Part shown: positions 51,149 through 59,053 of the stretch, piece after piece
How positions within the stretch are numbered: position 1 is the first letter of the stretch
Layout: every line of letters starts with the position of its first letter
Assembly (NCBI GenBank): GCA_017938645.1
Contig: JAGBBE010000093.1
Location: 48,914 to 112,913 of the forward strand
Direction: 5' to 3'
DNA: 64,000 nt
DNA from: Clostridia bacterium
Lineage (GTDB): Bacteria > Bacillota_A > Clostridia > Christensenellales > Aristaeellaceae
Made by a program: the position numbers and the translations under genes
The notes under the pieces: generated by a model
Databases searched by the model: none
What the model was told of the DNA's origin: nothing
Seen by the model: the letters and a program-made list of their open reading frames with translations, nothing else

Positions 51149-52315
51149 TCAGTCCTCGAGCTGGCGAAGAATATAGTTCTTCACCCCATCGAGCCTGCTC
51201 TTTTTCCATTCGCCCGCTTCGGCCTTCTGCGCCAGCGGCACGATGAGGCTCAGATCCATGTGCGCGTCCTTGAAATAGCCGTCGGGTTCTTCGCTGAAGA
51301 AGTACCCGTCCCACACCTCCTGCGGCGCGTCTGTGAAGCGCTCCGGCTCCAGATAGATCATCTTGCGCCGCTCCTCCACGATGAAAGCCTTTGCCGAAAG
51401 CGGTGCAAGCAGCTCATATTCCTCCGCCGGGATGTCGGTGAACACATCCGGCAGCGGCGCAAGCTCGATGCGTTCATCACCGCGCACAATGCGGATGCCT
51501 ACGGCTTCAAAATCCATCTTCTCCTCGGTGAAGATCAGTTTGAGCAGCACACCCACGTCGGTATAGGGATGCACCCGCTGATAATTGGTATCAAAAATGA
51601 AATTGCCCAGCGAGTAAAAAATCGCCTTGCCGTTTTCAAACAGCTCATAGTTTTCCGGCACATGCGGATGATGCGCCACCACCGCGTCCGCGCCCATTTC
51701 CAGATAGCGCAGGTAGCGGTCACGGGTGTACGGGCTGGGCAGGCTGGTGAACTCCTCGCCGCCGTGGGAAACCACCACGCACCAGCGGCAGCGCGCCTTG
51801 ATCTCGGCAATACGCCCGGCGATGGCGTCCATGTCATCCCAGCGGAACACGCCCGGCTCGGTTTCCGTGGCCGGGATGCACTCGGCCATATAGGACACGC
51901 CGAACATGCCGATGCCGCCCGCCTCCTCCAGATAGACCGGCTCGGAAGCCTCCCGCACGTTCAGTCCCGCGCCGAAGGTCCGGCAGCCCATATCCGACGC
52001 AATTTTGCGTGTACTGATCACGCCCTCGCGGCCTGCATCCATCGTATGATTGTTGCCTATGCTCCAGATATCCGCGCCAATCTTCTCCAACACCTTTGCC
52101 GCCGCCGGATTCATGCTGTGAAAAAACGTTCCGCGCGATCCGTCGTCCTCCGCATCAATCAGCGCGCCCTCCACATTGGCCACGGTATGGTCCGCGCTGT
52201 GGAAAAAGTCCAGCAGAGGCCGCGACAGAAGCGCCTCGTCCTCCCAGCGCCTGTTCATATACCGGTCAAAGCCGATGTCTCCCGTAAAGATGACCGATGT
52301 CCGCTCCCTGCTCAT
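51149..52315 (-). CDS. CapA-family metallophosphatase-like protein
   Basis: A 388-residue protein of the CapA/PgsA poly-gamma-glutamate synthesis group, with a calcineurin-like fold. Visible metal motifs are FTGDIGFDRY (D13), NVEGALI, IGNNHTMDAGREG, VVSHGGEE and VAHHPHVPENYE. No signal peptide or anchor is present, so it is cytoplasmic, unlike most CapA proteins. Its function is probably phosphoester hydrolysis unrelated to capsule. AAGGAG precedes the start, and it has its own promoter. Confidence 0.85.
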   Translation of the reverse strand: MSRERTSVIFTGDIGFDRYMNRRWEDEALLSRPLLDFFHSADHTVANVEGALIDAEDDGSRGTFFHSMNPAAAKVLEKIGADIWSIGNNHTMDAGREGVISTRKIASDMGCRTFGAGLNVREASEPVYLEEAGGIGMFGVSYMAECIPATETEPGVFRWDDMDAIAGRIAEIKARCRWCVVVSHGGEEFTSLPSPYTRDRYLRYLEMGADAVVAHHPHVPENYELFENGKAIFYSLGNFIFDTNYQRVHPYTDVGVLLKLIFTEEKMDFEAVGIRIVRGDERIELAPLPDVFTDIPAEEYELLAPLSAKAFIVEERRKMIYLEPERFTDAPQEVWDGYFFSEEPDGYFKDAHMDLSLIVPLAQKAEAGEWKKSRLDGVKNYILRQLED

Positions 52316-52365
52316 ATGCGTTTCTCCTTTGTTCGGCTCTGCGCCGGTTATGGTATGCTGATGGT

Positions 52366-52394
52366 ATTATAGCACAAGCGCGGTGGAGGCTCAA
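52366..52394 (-). promoter_or_regulatory. Promoter of the CapA-like gene
   Basis: TTGAGC (52389-52394), a 17-base spacer and TATAAT (52366-52371) on the minus strand. Confidence 0.6.
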
Positions 52395-52542
52395 GGAAGG
52401 GAAATACCAGTTCATGGAAACAGTCGGCAAGGATTTTGATTGGCATCTGCCGAAAACAATATTTGTGGCATTATTTTCCGGACGAAGAAGTTAATCCATC
52501 TTTCAGAACAGCATATTACGCTGCAGAGCAGGAGGGACTTGT

Positions 52543-52860
52543 ATGGCCAAAAAGATCACAAGCAGGAAAAACATCTGGGGAGAAACTGTCCACTACGATG
52601 AATATGGCAGAAAAGTGGGCGTGAGCCGCAAGAACTTTCTGGGCGGCACCAGTCATTACGATGCGAACGGCCAGAAGGTTGGCGAGTCCAACCGCAACTT
52701 CTGGGGCGGCGAAACCCACAGCGATGTTTATGGACAGAAAACCGGTGAGTCGCATCGCAACTTGTGGGGCGGATATACGCATCAGGATGCCCACGGAAGA
52801 AAAACCGGCGAAACGAATCAGAATCTCTGGGGCGAAAAAAAGACGGAACTGGACGAGTAG
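52543..52860 (+). CDS. Small protein built of 21-residue WG-type tandem repeats
   Basis: A 105-residue protein. From residue 7 it consists of four full and one partial repeat of 21 residues with pattern S-x-[KR]-N-x-[WL]-G-x-x-x-H-x-D-x-x-G-x-K-x-G-x. The first copy is SRKNIWGETVHYDEYGRKVG. Repeats diverge at many positions, so the array is old. No signal peptide or membrane segment. Similar short beta-hairpin-like repeat proteins occur in Clostridia without known function. AGGAGGG lies seven bases before the ATG. It stops with TAG, showing TAG serves as a stop in this host. It lies 34 bases before the ThuA gene. Confidence 0.75.
   Translation: MAKKITSRKNIWGETVHYDEYGRKVGVSRKNFLGGTSHYDANGQKVGESNRNFWGGETHSDVYGQKTGESHRNLWGGYTHQDAHGRKTGETNQNLWGEKKTELDE
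52561..52857 (+). repeat. 63-base degenerate tandem repeats coding for the WG-type repeat protein
   Basis: About 4.7 copies of a 63-base unit, recognisable by AAC-x-x-x-TGGGGC and GGCCAGAAG/GGCAGAAAA blocks at matching phase. Confidence 0.7.
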
Positions 52861-52894
52861 TTTTTCAATTCGGCACATAAGGAGATGACTCCAC

Positions 52895-53563
52895 ATGAAC
52901 AAAACCCCCATTCTGGTCCTCTGCGACGACATGTGGCACCCGGCGGAAGTTGTCGAGCGCGGGCTGGCTTCGCTTCCGCAGCAAAAATATCAGTTCGACG
53001 TTGTCAAAACGGCCAAGGATATCCTCACGCCTGAGCTTCTTCATCGCTATCCCGCTGTGATCTGCTGCAAGAGCAACTGCATCAACCTGGGCAACCATGA
53101 GCCGTGGTTTGAGGAAGGCGTGACCGAGGTCATGCCGGATGAATTCAAAAACTATGTGGCGCAGGGGCACGGTTTTGTTTCGCTTCATTCGGGGCTGGTG
53201 TACGGGCCGAAGAACCGTCCGGATTTCGCCGACCTCACAGGATCTGCGTTTCTGGGGCATCCGCCGCGCTGCGAGGTGGCGTTTCATGTGACGGATGAAA
53301 CCCATCCGGTCGCGGCAGGCGTGGAGGATTTCACCGCGCGCGACGAGCACTATATGATGGACGTCTTTGCGCAGGATGCTCGCCTGTTTTTGAGCAGCCG
53401 TTCCGAAAAAGGCGGCACGCAGGCGGCGGGATATACCCGTCTGATCGGAGAGGGCCGCCTGTGCGCGCTGACGCCCGGACACACGCTGGCGGTGTGGGAG
53501 CATCCGCAGTTCCAGCGGCTGCTGCTCAACGCGCTGGCGTGGTGTATGAAGGAGGAGCCATGA
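52895..53563 (+). CDS. ThuA-like (trehalose-utilisation) glutamine-amidotransferase-fold protein
   Basis: A 222-residue ThuA-domain protein. Characteristic blocks are HGFVSLHSGLVYG, SAFLGHPPRCEVAFHVTDETHPVAAG and late LCALTPGHTLAVWEHPQFQRLL. ThuA proteins act in oxidation or keto-sugar metabolism of disaccharides in rhizobia; the reaction is not settled. Its stop overlaps the start of the SDR gene by four bases (ATGA). AAGGAGATG precedes the ATG. An SDR coupled to ThuA suggests oxidation or reduction of a sugar hydroxyl. Confidence 0.85.
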   Translation: MNKTPILVLCDDMWHPAEVVERGLASLPQQKYQFDVVKTAKDILTPELLHRYPAVICCKSNCINLGNHEPWFEEGVTEVMPDEFKNYVAQGHGFVSLHSGLVYGPKNRPDFADLTGSAFLGHPPRCEVAFHVTDETHPVAAGVEDFTARDEHYMMDVFAQDARLFLSSRSEKGGTQAAGYTRLIGEGRLCALTPGHTLAVWEHPQFQRLLLNALAWCMKEEP

Positions 53564-54234
53564 AAACTGTGCTGATCACCGGGGCCGACCGCGGCGTGGG
53601 CTACAGCCTGTGCGAGTGTTTTCTCAGGGAAAACTGGCAGGTCTTTGCCGGGCAGTATATGCCGGACTGGCCGTGGCTTGACAAACTGAAGAAGCGGCAT
53701 CCCGAGCGGCTGACGATATTGAATCTGGACGTCGGAAGCGACGAATCCGTACGCGCGGCTGCCGCCAGGATTGAGCGGCTGGATCTGCTGGTGTCCAACG
53801 CCGGCATCTTCGGAAAAGACGATGAAGCCAGCGTGCGGGCCATGTATAATGTCAATACGCTCGCCGCCATCCGGCTGGTGGAAGCGCTCCTACCCAAAAT
53901 GCAGGATGGCATGAAGCGGCTGGCGTTTGTCTCCAGCGAGGCCGGCGTTATCTCCATCGCCCATCGCGACAGCGGCTGCGGCTATACGCTTTCCAAGGCC
54001 ATGCTTAACGCCACGGTACACTGCATGTTCCGCAAGCTTCGCCTCGAGGGCTTTACCTTCCGGCTCTATCATCCGGGCTGGGTGCGCTCCTACATGAGCG
54101 GAAAGAAGAACATACAGGGCCGGCTGGAGCCGGAGGAAGCAGCAGAGGCCGCCTTCCTCCAGTTCACAGAGGAGAAAACGTCAGAGGACGTGCTGATGAT
54201 GACCGACGTGTACGGCCATCTCTGGCCGTGGTAA
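53560..54234 (+). CDS. SDR-family oxidoreductase
   Basis: A 224-residue short-chain dehydrogenase. The nucleotide-binding motif is TGADRGVGYSL (residues 7-17), VSNAG replaces NNAG, and the catalytic serine and YTLSK pair are present. Shorter than typical SDRs, with a compact C-terminus. Translationally coupled to ThuA. GGAGGAG lies just upstream within the ThuA end. Substrate likely a sugar or polyol. Confidence 0.85.
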   Translation: MKTVLITGADRGVGYSLCECFLRENWQVFAGQYMPDWPWLDKLKKRHPERLTILNLDVGSDESVRAAAARIERLDLLVSNAGIFGKDDEASVRAMYNVNTLAAIRLVEALLPKMQDGMKRLAFVSSEAGVISIAHRDSGCGYTLSKAMLNATVHCMFRKLRLEGFTFRLYHPGWVRSYMSGKKNIQGRLEPEEAAEAAFLQFTEEKTSEDVLMMTDVYGHLWPW

Positions 54235-54247
54235 GGAGGCGGAAGCG

Positions 54248-54895
54248 ATGGACAAAATCATACTGATGGTGGACACCGGACGTAACGTCTCCCTTTCCGC
54301 CGCGCAGTGGCTTACAAGAAACGGCTGCCGGGTTGTGATGCTGCAAAAGCAGCCGCGTCCTGTTCCCGGGGCCGAAACGGTGCTGCTTGACCTTTTGGAC
54401 CATGAGGCCGTGAAGGCTTTTGCGGAAACGTTCAGCCATCTGGATATTCTCGTGCTGGGCGCGCCGCCCTGTCCAGAGGACGGGCCCATCGGCACGGGGC
54501 ATGATCTGGAACAGATGCTTCAGGAGCTGGTGTACCTCGGGCGCGGCACGGAAAATCTGGTGCAGGCTTTCCTGCCCAAACTGCGCATGGGCATGAAGCG
54601 CATCGCCTGTCTGACCGAACCGGAGGGAACGCATTCGATGGGCTGCGAAAGCCAAAATCTGCTCCGTCACCAGATGCTGGCCGCCTTGAATATGCTGGGA
54701 AAGCAATGGTTTAACCTGCTTCGTCCGGAGGGCTTTACATTCCGCTGGTTTCTGGAAGGCGACGTTCCGGGGCCGTTGAATGCGGGCGAATACCTGCTCA
54801 TGCCGCTTTCCTATCATCCTGAGGAAGTGCGCATCCACAACGAGGAGGACCGGCTGGTCATCCGCGACGGCGCTCTGCGCGAGATTCCATGGTAA
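54248..54895 (+). CDS. Degenerate SDR-fold protein lacking catalytic motifs
   Basis: A 215-residue protein that follows the SDR fold. A beta-strand/loop start (IILMVDTGRNVSLSAAQWL) matches the position of TGxxxGxG without it. HLDILVLGAPP replaces the NNAG strand, and QNLLRHQMLAALNML stands where YxxxK should be. It ends EGFTFRWFLEGDVPG, like the SDR 13 bases upstream (EGFTFRLYHPGWVRS), so it is a paralogue that lost cofactor and catalytic residues. A regulatory or structural partner of the active SDR is plausible. Confidence 0.7.
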   Translation: MDKIILMVDTGRNVSLSAAQWLTRNGCRVVMLQKQPRPVPGAETVLLDLLDHEAVKAFAETFSHLDILVLGAPPCPEDGPIGTGHDLEQMLQELVYLGRGTENLVQAFLPKLRMGMKRIACLTEPEGTHSMGCESQNLLRHQMLAALNMLGKQWFNLLRPEGFTFRWFLEGDVPGPLNAGEYLLMPLSYHPEEVRIHNEEDRLVIRDGALREIPW

Positions 54896-54897
54896 TC

Positions 54898-54942
54898 AAA
54901 AAAGGTTTATGCCATTTCTTCAGAAGGCATAAACCTTTTTTT
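54898..54942. terminator. Bidirectional terminator between SDR operon and GH30 operon
   Basis: AAAAAAGGTTTATGCC pairs with GGCATAAACCTTTTTT around a 12-base loop, with A and T tracts on the two sides. Confidence 0.85.
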
Positions 54943-54946
54943 CATT

Positions 54947-56293
54947 TCAGTCCGCGTCTTCGATTACGCAGGTGCTGATGCTCTCTGCCTCCTGCACAAT
55001 GGGCCATACCCGGTCGCCCAGTCTGAGGAAGAACGATACCGGTTCGGGCGCGGCATTCATGACGACCACGCACAGCGTTCCATCCGGATTGCGTACGGCG
55101 GCGGCCTCCACAGCGGAGGAAAAGCGGCTCAGGCCGATGCGTACTGCGCCGGGCTCAATGAAGCGGCTGAAATGGCCGATGTAGTCGTAGGAGAGGTTGC
55201 GGGTGAGGACGCCCGTGTGCGTGTTGTACATCATGGGCGAGTCGCAGAAATTGCGCACGTGATTGGGGCCGCCTTCCTCGTCCAGCAGCAAATTCCAGTC
55301 CAGGAAGCTGGTCAGGCCGTGGTTCAGATCACCGAGGATCTCGTGGCCGTACATCTGGGCGTTTCGCAGCTGATTTTCCCCGGGCAGGATGCTGTATTCC
55401 ACACAGGCTTCGGAGAACACGATTTTCTTGTCCGGGAACCGGCGGGTGATCATGTCCAGCGCTTCAAAGTGATCGCCGCTGTACCAGTGCACAGCCACGC
55501 CGGAAACCATCTTTTCGATTTCGGGATTGCTGAGGGTCTCGCAGGCACGGTCGAAGGCGCGCTCCTTGTTGTGATCCCAGATCAGCAGTTCCAGATCCTC
55601 CAGCCCGTGGCGCACCAGCGCCGGATGGAGATGATGCTGGATAAAATGCCCCTCCTCCTCGCCGGTGAAGAGGCAGGAATCCCACGTCTGGGTGGCCTTT
55701 GGCTCGTTCTGACTGCTGAGCATACGCACGTCCATGCCGTCCTGCCTGCATTTCAGGATGTAGCGGCAGATGTATTCCGCCCACACGTCATGGTATTCGG
55801 GCTTCAGCTTTCCGCCGCCCACGCGGTTTCGGTTGGTCTTCATCCATGCGGGCGGGCTCCACGGGGTGAGCATCATGCGCATGGGCCTGCCCGCCGTTTC
55901 GGCGGCGCGCTGGTACAGAGGCAGCACGTATTGCTGTGCGCGGGTCATGTCAAAGGCGGAAAGCTCCGTGTCGCCATCCTGATCGCAGGAGGCGTAGGTT
56001 TCCAAAGAAAAGTCACAGCTGTCGATGGATGTGCGGCCGATGGTGTAGCGCAGGCCGTCCCCGGAGAAATAATCCCTGAGGAACGCCTCCTGCAGTTCGG
56101 GGCTCATCAGGCTGAACACATAGCCCGCCGCATCGGTGAACGCGCCGCCAAATCCATCGATGGTCTGGTATGCCATCTGCGGATAAAGGTTTATCAGATC
56201 CTTTTCGCGCTGGGTTTCCGCTGCATCAGGCGCGATGGTCTGTACGGTGAAATCCTTCCGGCCGTTCACAAAAAGGGTCGTGTAGCGTTTCAT
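54947..56293 (-). CDS. Glycoside hydrolase family 30 (glucosylceramidase-like) enzyme
   Basis: A 448-residue GH30 enzyme. The barrel starts AYQTIDGFGGAFTDAAGYVF. The acid/base glutamate is in SSQNEPKA (E197) and the nucleophile in IVFSEACVEY (E295). A small beta domain follows. The family includes beta-glucosidases, beta-1,6-glucanases and beta-xylosidases or fucosidases. No signal peptide is present, so it acts on imported oligosaccharide, in line with the GH5, SBP and permease genes upstream in the operon. Confidence 0.9.
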   Translation of the reverse strand: MKRYTTLFVNGRKDFTVQTIAPDAAETQREKDLINLYPQMAYQTIDGFGGAFTDAAGYVFSLMSPELQEAFLRDYFSGDGLRYTIGRTSIDSCDFSLETYASCDQDGDTELSAFDMTRAQQYVLPLYQRAAETAGRPMRMMLTPWSPPAWMKTNRNRVGGGKLKPEYHDVWAEYICRYILKCRQDGMDVRMLSSQNEPKATQTWDSCLFTGEEEGHFIQHHLHPALVRHGLEDLELLIWDHNKERAFDRACETLSNPEIEKMVSGVAVHWYSGDHFEALDMITRRFPDKKIVFSEACVEYSILPGENQLRNAQMYGHEILGDLNHGLTSFLDWNLLLDEEGGPNHVRNFCDSPMMYNTHTGVLTRNLSYDYIGHFSRFIEPGAVRIGLSRFSSAVEAAAVRNPDGTLCVVVMNAAPEPVSFFLRLGDRVWPIVQEAESISTCVIEDAD

Positions 56294-56312
56294 AAACCGT
56301 TTCCTTTCTGGC

Positions 56313-57305
56313 TCATTTGCGTATGGCGCAGCTCTGGCGCACGATGATCGTGCCCGGAATGCGGATGATGCGCCCGCCGCCCTGCGAAATCAGACGCAGC
56401 ACCTCGTTGGCAGCCTCCGTGCCGAGCTTTCGCATATGGGTGCGTATGGTGGTCAGATTGGGAGACACAAAACCGCAAAGCAGGATATCGTCGCAGCCGA
56501 TGACGCTCACATCCTCCGGCACCCGCACATTGTACTGCCTCAGCGCGTCCATGCAGCCCATGGCGCTTATGTCGTTGGCAGCAAAGATGGCATGCGGAAG
56601 GGCATGTCCCTCGCTGAGATAGCGGCGCATTTCGCGGTAGGCTGCCGCACGCTCCAAACGTCCGTCCAGACAGTTTTCAGGCCGCAGCGGCAGTCCGGCC
56701 TCCTTGAGCGCGTCGCAGAAGCCCGCATAGCGGCGGCGGCTGTCGTAGTTGTTGTCCAGACCGAAAACGTGCAGCAGATCGGTGTGACCCAGTCCCAGCA
56801 GATATTCGGCCGCCATCCTTCCCGCCTGATAGGATTCATACAGCACGCTGGACACCGTTTCGCCGCTTTCCTCCTGGTCCATGAAAACAATCGGCACGCC
56901 GCAGTTTTTCATGAAACGGATTTCTGCGGAGGTCAGCTTGCCAAAGAATACGATGGCGCCGTCGACGATGTGGTTCATCAGCTTCTGGATGATGGATTCC
57001 GCGCTGTCAACGATGAACACATGCAGCTCATAGCCGCTTTTCTGACAGATGTAATGGATGTTGTCGGCCATGTTGCCGTAGTAATCGCCAGTCATGGAGG
57101 TGACGAACAGGCCGATGGTGCACGTCTGGGCGCATCGGAGGCGCTTGCCGTTCAGGTTGGGGATGTAATGGAGCTTTTCCGCCACGGCCAGCACATGCTC
57201 CCGCGTCTTTGGAAGCACCACATCCGAGTTATTGAGCGCATTGGAGACCGTGGCGATGGATACGCCGGCCTCGCGCGCCACATCCTTGATGGTAATCTTC
57301 TTCAT
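56313..57305 (-). CDS. LacI-family transcriptional regulator
   Basis: A 330-residue repressor. The N-terminal helix-turn-helix (MKKITIKDVAREAGVSIATV) is followed by a hinge and a periplasmic-binding-like sugar sensor domain (GLFVTSMTGDYYG; DAIFAANDISAMG form at 240-250). It is the fifth gene of the minus-strand operon starting at 63036, whose promoter has an AAAACGTTTT palindrome, the expected LacI-type operator. Autorepression of the whole operon with relief by the imported sugar is inferred. The ribosome site (AAGGGCGG) is weak. Confidence 0.92.
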   Translation of the reverse strand: MKKITIKDVAREAGVSIATVSNALNNSDVVLPKTREHVLAVAEKLHYIPNLNGKRLRCAQTCTIGLFVTSMTGDYYGNMADNIHYICQKSGYELHVFIVDSAESIIQKLMNHIVDGAIVFFGKLTSAEIRFMKNCGVPIVFMDQEESGETVSSVLYESYQAGRMAAEYLLGLGHTDLLHVFGLDNNYDSRRRYAGFCDALKEAGLPLRPENCLDGRLERAAAYREMRRYLSEGHALPHAIFAANDISAMGCMDALRQYNVRVPEDVSVIGCDDILLCGFVSPNLTTIRTHMRKLGTEAANEVLRLISQGGGRIIRIPGTIIVRQSCAIRK

Positions 57306-57320
57306 TGGTATCCGCCCTTA

Positions 57321-58952
57321 TCATTCTTCAGCTTCGGTCGTGAGCACTCCGACGTCCACGGTTCCCTCCGCAACGGAAATGCGGATGACGCAGGCGTCTG
57401 CGTTAAACAGATGCAGTCCGGAGAGTACCTGACAATGTTCTGTGCCGCTGAGCTGGAACCTTTCCAGAAGGACGTCGTCCTGATAAATTTCCACCACCGA
57501 CGGTTCGGGACAGAAGCAGTTGATTTCCAGTTTGGACTGCACGGAAACATCATAGAGAGAATAGCAGGCAAATTCGCCCGCGCTCATTCTCAGCGCATAT
57601 TGCGACCATTCGCCCTCGAACACGAAGCGGCGCTTCTGGGCGGGGAAGCGGCGGTAAAGCTGCATGCCTGTGGCGGCGCGGTAGTTGATCACGGACTCGT
57701 GCGCCCTGGCAGGCAGATAGGAAATCCCCTTTCCGGGATATTCGTCAAAAGCGGTTCCGGCGATAACGCAGCCGGGCGTGCGGAAGATATTGGCGGCGAT
57801 ATAGCCGTTGATGGAGCAGTTTTCAATGAGCATATTGCGCAGGTATTCATTGAGAATCTTCTGCGCCTTTTCATAGCCGGGATGCGCGCCGCCGGCGGCA
57901 TAGCCGGTGATCAGCTCCCAGTCCTCCGGCTTGTTCACAGAGCACGGAGAATTGAAGCAGTTCATCTTTTTCCACGGCCAGAGGTTGATGCCAATGTCCA
58001 GGCTTGCCGAAAGCGGCATCATGGCGGAGAACCATTCCATGGTGTTCTCGCCCGTTTCGCCCAGCCACAAAGGCACGTTCCACTTTTCGCTCAATTCAAT
58101 GAAGGGTTCGAAGGCCGTGCGGTCCGGCGCGCAGCCGTAGCGGTGGAAATGGATGATCATCTTCTCATCATAGATGTGGTCGAAAATGTCCATCTCCGTG
58201 GCCCAGTGATGGCCCTCCAGCGAGATCAGGTGCTTCTGGTCATGGATGCGGATGCGCTCGATGCACTTTTCGTAGAATTCACGGAGCCTCGGCACATATT
58301 CCTCCAGCGCCGTATCGCCCTCAAAGCGCACCGGGCGGATGGGCTCGTTGAGCAGATCGTAGCCGCCCACAATCCAGCGGTCGGCATAGCGCTGGGCAAT
58401 CTTTTCCCACAGCGCGACGCCCTTGTCAAACTGATCCTGATCGCTAAACAGCCGGCAGACGTCGTCCACGCAGTCGTCGATGTTGGCGCCGGTCTGTCCG
58501 CCGGGCGCGCCATGCAGGTCGATGAAGGCGTACAGCTTATGCGTTTCGCACCAGTCGATCACACGGTCCAGCAGGCGGAAGCCCTCGTCCAGAAACTGAA
58601 TGCCCGGACCCTCCGCCACAAACAGCCTGGCATTGAGCGGAATGCGGACGCTGTTATAGCCCATTTCGGCCATCATCTGGATGTCGCTTTCGGTGATGTA
58701 GCGTTCCCGGAATGACTTCCAGAACTTCTGGGCATAGGCCTTGCCGGTCAATTCCTCGATGACGGCCTCGATGCGGCGCGGGCGGTCAAACCGGTCGCAG
58801 CCCTCGGACAGCCACATGTAGCCTTCGCACAGCAGCCAGTTGCCAAGACCCCAGCCCATCAGCAGCACGTCTTCTCCGGCGCCGTTGATGATGCGGCGGC
58901 CGTCCACATTCAGAAAACCATTGACACGGTTGCGATTGACTGCTTTTTTCAT
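57321..58952 (-). CDS. Glycoside hydrolase family 5-like protein with C-terminal beta domain
   Basis: A 543-residue protein. The TIM barrel has MGWGLGNWLL, YNSVRIPLNAR, IDLHGAPGGQ, the acid/base glutamate in DLLNEP (E203) and the nucleophile in LWLGETG (E299). A region of about 180 residues after the barrel is strand-rich and may bind substrate. Relatives are exo-glucanases and beta-glucosidases. No signal peptide after the start chosen at 58952 (AGAGGGAC upstream). It and GH30 probably degrade a beta-linked oligosaccharide brought in by the SBP and permeases of this operon. Confidence 0.85.
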   Translation of the reverse strand: MKKAVNRNRVNGFLNVDGRRIINGAGEDVLLMGWGLGNWLLCEGYMWLSEGCDRFDRPRRIEAVIEELTGKAYAQKFWKSFRERYITESDIQMMAEMGYNSVRIPLNARLFVAEGPGIQFLDEGFRLLDRVIDWCETHKLYAFIDLHGAPGGQTGANIDDCVDDVCRLFSDQDQFDKGVALWEKIAQRYADRWIVGGYDLLNEPIRPVRFEGDTALEEYVPRLREFYEKCIERIRIHDQKHLISLEGHHWATEMDIFDHIYDEKMIIHFHRYGCAPDRTAFEPFIELSEKWNVPLWLGETGENTMEWFSAMMPLSASLDIGINLWPWKKMNCFNSPCSVNKPEDWELITGYAAGGAHPGYEKAQKILNEYLRNMLIENCSINGYIAANIFRTPGCVIAGTAFDEYPGKGISYLPARAHESVINYRAATGMQLYRRFPAQKRRFVFEGEWSQYALRMSAGEFACYSLYDVSVQSKLEINCFCPEPSVVEIYQDDVLLERFQLSGTEHCQVLSGLHLFNADACVIRISVAEGTVDVGVLTTEAEE

Positions 58953-58982
58953 GCGTCTGTCCCTCTTTTCTTCCAGATGGAG

Positions 58983-59018
58983 TTTCTGCCGGAGAGGTTT
59001 GCGCCTCTCCGGCAGAAA
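58983..59018 (-). other. Stem-loop after SBP gene 59054-60571
   Basis: A perfect 15-bp stem (TTTCTGCCGGAGAGG with CCTCTCCGGCAGAAA) and a 6-base loop, between the SBP and GH5 genes. No U tract follows on the minus strand. Confidence 0.65.
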
Positions 59019-59053
59019 TGGGTTTACTTGTGGATTATACCACACTTATTTGA

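Noticed and set aside
52414..52494. Short plus-strand frame beginning METVGKDFDWHLPK upstream of the repeat protein
   Set aside because: No ribosome site, 26 codons and no homologue recognised; possibly a remnant, but not supportable.
53461..53559. Upstream extension of the SDR frame
   Set aside because: It overlaps the end of ThuA in another frame; the ATG at 53560, with GGAGG upstream and coupled to the ThuA stop, starts exactly at the Rossmann strand.
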